From: Hydrogenophaga sp.
GTDB taxonomy: Bacteria; Pseudomonadota; Gammaproteobacteria; Burkholderiales; Burkholderiaceae_C
DNA length: 39,250 bases
NCBI RefSeq assembly: GCF_030158645.1
Contig: NZ_JAOASO010000144.1
Location: forward strand, 72,815-112,064
Direction: 5' to 3'
Shown: positions 34,067 to 39,250 of the stretch, piece after piece
Position numbering within the stretch: position 1 is the stretch's first letter
Layout: the number at the start of each line of letters is the position of its first letter
Position numbers and translations under genes: made by a program
Notes under the pieces: generated by a model
Database searches by the model: none
What the model was told of the DNA's origin: nothing
What the model saw: the letters and a program-made list of their open reading frames with translations, nothing else

Positions 34067-34279
34067 ATGTCCTTCTTCCGCCGCCCCGACTACAAGTCCG
34101 ACGCCACGCTGTTCATCGAGCAGCTCAAGGCCGACAAGCCGGGCCTGGAGCAGTCGCAGCGCCAGGGCCGCTCGCTCCTGTGGGACAAGGCCATCGACCG
34201 CAATTTCCAGGCGGAAGCCGAAACCGCCCGGGTGCCCCAGCAGTCCTACGTGTACCAGACCGGTTCGGACCACCGCTGA
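34067..34279 (+). CDS. DUF3460 small protein
   Basis: The 70-residue soluble protein starts MSFFRRPDYKSDATLFIEQL and has the GRSLLWDKAIDRN core characteristic of DUF3460 proteins, small proteins of unknown function found in Burkholderiales, typically upstream of scpA as here. There is no signal peptide or metal motif. It ends 25 bp before scpA, so it is probably co-transcribed. A TAAACT -10-like hexamer lies about 40 bp upstream. Confidence 0.88.
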   Translation: MSFFRRPDYKSDATLFIEQLKADKPGLEQSQRQGRSLLWDKAIDRNFQAEAETARVPQQSYVYQTGSDHR

Positions 34280-34304
34280 TCCGGCGGCGATCACCGACAG
34301 CGAC

Positions 34305-35156
34305 ATGGGCAACGAGGTCCACACACTCGACGAGGCACCCCAGGGCCTCGACGCGGTGCTGCCCACCGTGGTGGACCACGTGGCGCTGGCGCGCTTGTAC
34401 GGCGAACCCCTGTTCGCCATGCCGAGGGACCTGTACATCCCGCCGGACGCGCTGCAGATCTTTCTGGAAGCCTTTGAAGGCCCGCTGGACCTGCTGCTGT
34501 ATTTGATCCGCAAGCAGAACTTCAACATCCTCGACATACCGATGGCGGCGGTGACCCGCCAGTACCTCACGTACGTCGACGAGATCCGCAACAGCAACCT
34601 GGAGCTGGCGGCCGAGTACCTGCTGATGGCGGCCATGCTGATCGAGATCAAGTCGCGCATGTTGCTGCCGCCCAAGAAGACGGCCGAGGGCGAAGAAGCC
34701 GAAGACCCGCGCGCCGAGCTGGTGCGCCGCCTGCTCGAATACGAGCAGATGAAACTCGCCGCCCAGCGCCTGACCGAAGCGCCGCAGTACGGCCGCGATT
34801 TCCTGCGCGCCCAGGTGTACGTGGAGCAGGCGCTGGCGCCGCGCTTTCCCGACGTGAGTGCCATCGACCTGCAGAGCGCGTGGCGCGACATCCTCAAGCG
34901 CGCCAGACTCGTGCAACATCACAAGATCAGCCGCGAAGAGCTCTCGGTGCGCGAACACATGAGCATCGTGCTGCGCCGCCTGCAGGGTCGCAAGTTTGTC
35001 GAATTCGGTGAACTCTTCGATCCCGAAAAAGGCTCGCCCGTGCTGGTGGTCACCTTCATCGCCATGCTGGAGCTGGCCAAAGAGACGCTCATCGAACTGA
35101 CCCAGGCCGAAGCTTTTGCCCCTATTTATGTTCGCCTGGCCTACACGCCAAGCTAG
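34305..35156 (+). CDS. scpA: Segregation and condensation protein A
   Basis: ScpA is the kleisin that bridges Smc heads in the chromosome-condensing Smc-ScpAB complex. The 283-residue product has the conserved N-terminal FEGPLDLLLYLIRKQNFNI (about 58-76), the helix AAEYLLMAAMLIEIKSRMLLP, an acidic linker, and the C-terminal winged helix (about 215-280, VVTFIAMLELAKE). It has an N-terminal extension of about 50 residues before the kleisin domain, usual in Burkholderiales. ATG 34305 is taken. ScpB is not adjacent. It lies between DUF3460 and nadB with 12 bp to nadB, probably one transcript. Confidence 0.96.
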   Translation: MGNEVHTLDEAPQGLDAVLPTVVDHVALARLYGEPLFAMPRDLYIPPDALQIFLEAFEGPLDLLLYLIRKQNFNILDIPMAAVTRQYLTYVDEIRNSNLELAAEYLLMAAMLIEIKSRMLLPPKKTAEGEEAEDPRAELVRRLLEYEQMKLAAQRLTEAPQYGRDFLRAQVYVEQALAPRFPDVSAIDLQSAWRDILKRARLVQHHKISREELSVREHMSIVLRRLQGRKFVEFGELFDPEKGSPVLVVTFIAMLELAKETLIELTQAEAFAPIYVRLAYTPS

Positions 35157-35168
35157 TTTTTTCCACAC

Positions 35169-36776
35169 ATGACCGACCTTCACCGCTTCGACGTCCTCAT
35201 CATCGGCAGCGGCCTGGCCGGGCTGACCGCTGCGCTGCACCTGTCCACCACGCACCGTGTGGCGGTGATCACCAAGCGAGCCCTGCTCGACGGCTCCAGC
35301 AACTGGGCGCAAGGCGGCATTGCAGCGGTGCTGGCCGAGGGCGACAGCCTGGCCTCGCACGTGGACGACACCCTGGTGGCCGGCGCTGGCCTGTGCGACC
35401 TGGAGGCCACGCAGTTCACGGTGGAGAACGCGCCAGCGGCCATCGCCTGGCTGCAGGAGCTGGGTGTGCCCTTCTCGCTGGAGCACGGCGAACTGCACCT
35501 CACGCGAGAAGGCGGCCACAGCCACCGGCGCATCGTGCACGCCGCCGACGCCACCGGCGCGGCGGTGCAGGCCACGCTGATCGAGCGCGTGCGCAACACG
35601 CCCGCCATCCAGGTCTTCGAGCACCACATGCTGGTCGACCTGATCACCGACCGCAAACTGCCGAGCCACGACCCGGCCCGCCAGGTGGCCGAGCGCTGCT
35701 TCGGCGCTTACGTGCTGGATACCGTGCGCGACGAGGTCGTGACCTTCAGCGCCGCCCACACCGTGCTGGCCACGGGCGGCGCGGGCAAGGTCTACCTCTA
35801 CACCACCAACCCCGACACCGCCACCGGCGACGGCATCGCCGCGGGCTGGCGCGCCGGTTGCCAGGTGGGCAACATGGAATTCATCCAGTTCCACCCGACC
35901 TGCCTCTACCACCCGCACGCCAAGAGCTTCCTGATCACCGAGGCCGTGCGCGGCGAAGGCGGTCTGCTCAAACTTCCGCCGCACTTGGGCAGCCACCGCT
36001 TCATGCCCGACCACGACCCGCGCGCCGAACTGGCGCCGCGCGACGTGGTGGCGCGCGCGATCGACTTCGAAATGAAGAAGCACGGCCTGGACTGCGTGTA
36101 CCTCGACATCTCGCACCAACCCCCCGAATTTCTGCAAGAGCACTTTCCGAACATCCTGGCGCGCTGCGCCGAACTGGGCATCGACATCACGAAAGAGCCG
36201 ATTCCCGTGGTGCCGGCAGCGCACTACACCTGCGGCGGCCTGGTGACCGACCTGGGCGGCCGCACCGACATCGCCGGCCTCTATGCGGTGGGTGAGACGA
36301 CCTGCACCGGTCTGCATGGCGCCAACCGGCTGGCCAGCAACTCGCTGGTGGAGTGCATGGTGTTCGCGCAAGGCGCGGTGAATGCGATCCGCTCGGTGCC
36401 CGTGGTCGACACGCCCGCCATGCCGCTGTGGGACGACAGCCGCGTGACCGACGCCGACGAGCAGGTGGTGATCTCGCACAACTGGGATGAACTGCGCCGC
36501 TTCATGTGGGACTACGTGGGCATCGTGCGCACCAACAAACGCCTGGAGCGTGCAGCGCACCGCATCTCGCTGCTGCAGGGCGAGATCCAGGAGTTCTATT
36601 CGCAGTTCCACGTCACGCGCGACCTGCTGGAACTGCGCAACCTGGTGCAGGTGGCCGACCTGATCGTGATGTCGGCCATGCTGCGGCGCGAAAGCCGCGG
36701 CCTGCACTTCAGCCGCGATTACCCGGACATGCTGCCGGTGGCCAAGCCAACCATTCTCGTGCCTCCAGCGCGCTGA
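35169..36776 (+). CDS. nadB: L-aspartate oxidase
   Basis: NadB oxidises L-aspartate to iminoaspartate, the first step of de novo NAD synthesis, using FAD. The 535-residue product has the dinucleotide loop [15 protein letters not shown] (about 9-23), [12 protein letters not shown], the active-site regions [12 protein letters not shown] and [12 protein letters not shown], the conserved RGEGG and HYTCGG segments, and the C-terminal helical domain. Length agrees with the family. It follows scpA by 12 bp and is convergent with nadA, its pathway partner, across a repeat-rich 131-bp gap. Confidence 0.97.
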   Translation: MTDLHRFDVLIIGSGLAGLTAALHLSTTHRVAVITKRALLDGSSNWAQGGIAAVLAEGDSLASHVDDTLVAGAGLCDLEATQFTVENAPAAIAWLQELGVPFSLEHGELHLTREGGHSHRRIVHAADATGAAVQATLIERVRNTPAIQVFEHHMLVDLITDRKLPSHDPARQVAERCFGAYVLDTVRDEVVTFSAAHTVLATGGAGKVYLYTTNPDTATGDGIAAGWRAGCQVGNMEFIQFHPTCLYHPHAKSFLITEAVRGEGGLLKLPPHLGSHRFMPDHDPRAELAPRDVVARAIDFEMKKHGLDCVYLDISHQPPEFLQEHFPNILARCAELGIDITKEPIPVVPAAHYTCGGLVTDLGGRTDIAGLYAVGETTCTGLHGANRLASNSLVECMVFAQGAVNAIRSVPVVDTPAMPLWDDSRVTDADEQVVISHNWDELRRFMWDYVGIVRTNKRLERAAHRISLLQGEIQEFYSQFHVTRDLLELRNLVQVADLIVMSAMLRRESRGLHFSRDYPDMLPVAKPTILVPPAR

Positions 36777-36786
36777 ACCAACCACC

Positions 36787-36904
36787 CCGTTCGCCCTGAG
36801 CTTGTCGAAGGGCTCACCAGCATTTGGGCCGGGCCTTCGACAAGCTCAGCCCGAACGGAATACGAGCTCAGCCCGAACGGGATGTGATCTCAGCCCGAGC
36901 GGAA
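36787..36904. repeat. Inverted repeat plus degenerate partial copies between nadB and nadA
   Basis: Two 25-base arms, 36787-36811 (ccgttcgccctgagcttgt + cgaagg) and 36834-36858 (ccttcgacaagctcag + cccgaacgg), are inverted copies differing at two positions, with a 22-base loop. Two shorter same-direction copies follow: gagctcagcccgaacgg (36864-36880) and atctcagcccgagcgg (36887-36902). The long stem between convergent genes may act as a two-way transcription stop. The same unit occurs inside boxA. Confidence 0.9.
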
Positions 36905-36907
36905 TCA

Positions 36908-38014
36908 TCAAGCCGCGCCGATATTGGGCACCAGCGCGCCGGGGTTCTGACCGCTGCGCTGCGCGCCGGTGAACGCCAGCATGCGGTCGATGGGCAAGCG
37001 CGCCCGGGGAATCAATGCCGGGTCGACGTGGATTTCATTGAGTCCTTTTTCCAGAACCTGGGCCACACCAGCCAGCCCGTTCATTGCCATCCACGGGCAG
37101 TGCGCGCAGCTCTTGCAGGTGGCGCTGTTGCCGGCGGTGGGCGCTTCGATGAACACCTTGCCCGGGTTCTGCTGGCGCAGCATGTGCATCATGCCGTTGT
37201 CGGTGGCCACGATGAACTCGGGCGCGTCCATCTCGCGCGCCGCGCGCAGGATGGCCGAGGTGGAACCCACGGCGTCGGCCAGCGCGATCACGTCGGCCGG
37301 GCTTTCCGGGTGCACCAGCACCTTGGCTTGGGGATGCTCTTTTTTCAGCGCCTGCAGCTCGAAGGCCTTGAACTCGTCGTGCACGATGCAGGCGCCGCCC
37401 CACATCACCATGTCGGCACCGGTCTCGCGCTGGATGTAGCCGCCCAGGTGCTTGTCGGGCGCCCACAAAATCTTGTGGCCCTTTTCCTTCAGGGCGCTCA
37501 CGATGTCGAGCGCGCAGCTGGACGTGACCAGCCAGTCCGAACGCGCCTTCACCGCCGCGCTGGTGTTGGCGTAGACCACCACCGTGCGGTCCGGGTGCGC
37601 GTCGCAGAAGGCGCTGAACTCGTCGATGGGACAACCCAGGTCGAGCGAGCAGTTCGCATCGAGGTCGGGCATGAGCACGGTCTTTTCGGGGCTCAGGATC
37701 TTGGCCGTCTCACCCATGAAGCGCACGCCCGAGACGATGAGGGTCTGCGCCGCGTGGTCGCGGCCGAAGCGCGCCATCTCCAGCGAGTCGCTCACGATGC
37801 CGCCGGTTTCGATGGCGAGGTCCTGCAGATCCGGGTGCACGTAGTAGTGCGAGACCATCACCGCGTTGCGCTCTTTGAGCAGGCGGCGGATCTTGTCCTT
37901 CAACTCCGCGCGTTGTTTCGGCCCAGGCTCCACCGGCACTCGCGCCCAGGCGTGCTGCGTCGGGCAGGCGGGTTGCTCGTATTCGACATCGATGACGTTG
38001 GCTTCGGTGTTCAT
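36908..38014 (-). CDS. nadA: Quinolinate synthase
   Basis: NadA condenses iminoaspartate with dihydroxyacetone phosphate to quinolinate using a [4Fe-4S] cluster. The 368-residue product has conserved segments [14 protein letters not shown] (51-64), [22 protein letters not shown], the cluster cysteines within [19 protein letters not shown] region and the C-terminal [13 protein letters not shown]. The length fits the long proteobacterial form. ATG 38014 is 20 bp after the nadC stop, so nadC-nadA form an operon; the gene converges on nadB. Confidence 0.97.
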   Translation of the reverse strand: MNTEANVIDVEYEQPACPTQHAWARVPVEPGPKQRAELKDKIRRLLKERNAVMVSHYYVHPDLQDLAIETGGIVSDSLEMARFGRDHAAQTLIVSGVRFMGETAKILSPEKTVLMPDLDANCSLDLGCPIDEFSAFCDAHPDRTVVVYANTSAAVKARSDWLVTSSCALDIVSALKEKGHKILWAPDKHLGGYIQRETGADMVMWGGACIVHDEFKAFELQALKKEHPQAKVLVHPESPADVIALADAVGSTSAILRAAREMDAPEFIVATDNGMMHMLRQQNPGKVFIEAPTAGNSATCKSCAHCPWMAMNGLAGVAQVLEKGLNEIHVDPALIPRARLPIDRMLAFTGAQRSGQNPGALVPNIGAA

Positions 38015-38034
38015 GGTGGGTCTTTCGGGAGGCT

Positions 38035-38898
38035 TCAGAGCGCCTCGAATCGCATGGAAAAGTCGATCGCCTTCACGTCTTTGGTGAGGGCTCCGATGGA
38101 GATGCGGTCCACGCCGGTCTCGGCCAGCGCTCGCACGGTCTGCAGGTTCACACCCCCCGAGATCTCCAGCACCGCACGGCCCGCGTTGCGCTTCACCGCT
38201 TCCTGCAAGGTGGGGATGTCCATGTTGTCCAGCAAGACCATGGTGGCGCCACAGGCCAGCGCCTCGTCGAGCTGGGCCAGGGTTTCCACCTCGATCTCGA
38301 CAAACCGCGCCTGAGGCGCCGTCTCGCGCACGCGCTGCAACACCTGTGCGACGCCCCCCGCCGCAGCGATGTGGTTCTCCTTGATGAGCACCGCGTCGTA
38401 CAGACCGATGCGGTGGTTCACGCCGCCGCCGGTCTTCACCGCGTACTTTTGCGCCAGCCGCAGCCCCGGCAAGGTCTTGCGCGTGTCCACGATCTGCGCG
38501 CGCGTGCCGGCCACCGCGTCCACGAACACCGCGGTCTTGGTGGCCACGGCAGACAGCAACTGCAGGAAGTTGAGCGCGGTGCGCTCTGCGGTGAGCAGCG
38601 GCTGTGCACGGCCTTCGATGGTGAGCACGGTTTGGTCGGCCGCACAGCGCTGGCCCTCGCTCACATGCCAGGTCAGTCGGGCCTGCGGATCGGTGGCGAG
38701 CACCGCCGCCTCAACCCACGGCGTGCCGCAGATCACCGCTGCCTCGCGGGCCAGAATGCGTGCCCGTGCCGGTCGCGCGGGGTCGACGAGCGCAGCCGTC
38801 AGGTCGCCAGCGCCCACGTCTTCCGCAAGGGCCCGCGACACGTCGTGCAAGGCCAGTTCGCGCAGGTCATCCAGGGTGAAATCGGAGAGGTGTTTCAT
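38035..38898 (-). CDS. nadC: Nicotinate-nucleotide pyrophosphorylase (quinolinate phosphoribosyltransferase)
   Basis: NadC makes nicotinate mononucleotide from quinolinate and PRPP, the third step of de novo NAD synthesis. The 287-residue product has [12 protein letters not shown] near residue 27, [18 protein letters not shown], the substrate-site [58 protein letters not shown] and the C-terminal EISGGV and DRISIGALT. The ATG at 38898 is preferred over a TTG three codons upstream. It is the first gene of nadC-nadA and divergent from panB. Confidence 0.97.
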   Translation of the reverse strand: MKHLSDFTLDDLRELALHDVSRALAEDVGAGDLTAALVDPARPARARILAREAAVICGTPWVEAAVLATDPQARLTWHVSEGQRCAADQTVLTIEGRAQPLLTAERTALNFLQLLSAVATKTAVFVDAVAGTRAQIVDTRKTLPGLRLAQKYAVKTGGGVNHRIGLYDAVLIKENHIAAAGGVAQVLQRVRETAPQARFVEIEVETLAQLDEALACGATMVLLDNMDIPTLQEAVKRNAGRAVLEISGGVNLQTVRALAETGVDRISIGALTKDVKAIDFSMRFEAL

Positions 38899-38970
38899 GG
38901 GCCGCAAGCATACCGGGATGGTCTATAGTCCCGCATTCTCACCCACCCCTGAAACACGCGGGACCCACGA

Positions 38971-39250
38971 ATGAGCACCCCCACCCCCTCTGCGCCCATG
39001 GCCACCCCTTACGGCACGCTGCCCACGGCTTCACCCCTGCCCCAGCGCAAGCCGGTGAGCCTGCCGCGCCTGGCTGAAATGCGCGAACGCGGCGAGAAGA
39101 TCACCATGCTCACCGCCTACGACGCCACCTTCGCTGCCGTGGCCGACGCCGCCGGCGTCGAGTGCATCCTGGTGGGCGACTCGCTGGGCATGGTCTGCCA
39201 GGGCCTGGCCAGCACCGCCGGCGTGACGCTGGAGACCATGGCCTACCACG
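38971..39250 (+). CDS. panB: 3-methyl-2-oxobutanoate hydroxymethyltransferase, 5' part only
   Basis: PanB makes ketopantoate from alpha-ketoisovalerate and methylenetetrahydrofolate for pantothenate synthesis. The reading frame from ATG 38971 runs off the right edge after 93 codons. After a Pro/Ser-rich start it has [25 protein letters not shown] and [13 protein letters not shown], the family's N-terminal strand with the metal-binding Asp in GDSLGM, and [10 protein letters not shown] at the cut. A second ATG at residue 10 (MATPYGT) is possible as start. A TATAGT at 38924-38929 may be its -10. The reverse-strand frame over this region is a shadow. Confidence 0.95.
   Translation, partial: MSTPTPSAPMATPYGTLPTASPLPQRKPVSLPRLAEMRERGEKITMLTAYDATFAAVADAAGVECILVGDSLGMVCQGLASTAGVTLETMAYH

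Noticed and set aside
34125..36785. Minus-strand frame of 886 codons opposite scpA and nadB
   Set aside because: It crosses two confidently identified genes, has antisense-type composition and no family match.

Overview
The window looks like a chromosomal segment of a betaproteobacterium of the order Burkholderiales, most likely family Comamonadaceae (Hydrogenophaga/Acidovorax-like). This rests on high GC, the neighbourhood of DUF3460, scpA, nadB, nadA, nadC and panB, a complete aerobic benzoyl-CoA (box) pathway, and dispersed palindromic repeats of a kind familiar from this family. No rRNA, tRNA, CRISPR array, insertion sequence or prophage gene was seen. The species assignment is inference from gene content.

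Left to right: a truncated FtsX-like ABC permease (1-2514, -) and upp (2660-3292, -). Next is a respiratory formate dehydrogenase block on the minus strand: fdhD (3365-4225), a small secreted protein (4334-4726), cytochrome b gamma subunit (4761-5981), a small lipoprotein (5995-6240), beta iron-sulfur subunit (6237-6839), catalytic alpha subunit (6870-9839) and a small Tat-targeted protein (9950-10180). A divergent two-component system follows: a sigma54-activating response regulator (10661-12040) and a Cache-like histidine kinase (12025-14157). The 480-bp gap between them holds an almost perfect -24/-12 promoter pointing at the fdh operon, with an inverted repeat about 160 bp upstream that fits an enhancer site. 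After the kinase, on the minus strand, lies a TorD-like chaperone, a 699-residue polyferredoxin, DUF3306 and DUF3305 (14176-18130), a probable formate dehydrogenase maturation or electron-transfer module.

The box block comes next: boxA, boxB, boxC and boxR on the minus strand (18247-24070) and, divergently, the semialdehyde dehydrogenase and benzoate-CoA ligase (24248-27416). Benzoate is activated to benzoyl-CoA, epoxidised by BoxAB and opened by BoxC to a C6 semialdehyde-CoA plus formate; the dehydrogenase makes 3,4-dehydroadipyl-CoA. Since BoxC releases one formate per benzoate, its location beside a dedicated formate dehydrogenase is the most suggestive biological link here. TGCA-N6-TGCA sites at the boxC promoter and in the boxR/boxD intergenic region look like BoxR operators.

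The right third is mostly housekeeping: a GNAT protein, apbC/mrp, metG, a BamE-like lipoprotein, a SulP transporter, a DUF3460 protein, scpA, nadB, then convergently nadC-nadA, and the 5' part of panB at the right edge. Two families of dispersed repeats have apparently been absorbed in frame into boxA, and other repeat copies lie after upp, between boxB and boxA, and between nadB and nadA.
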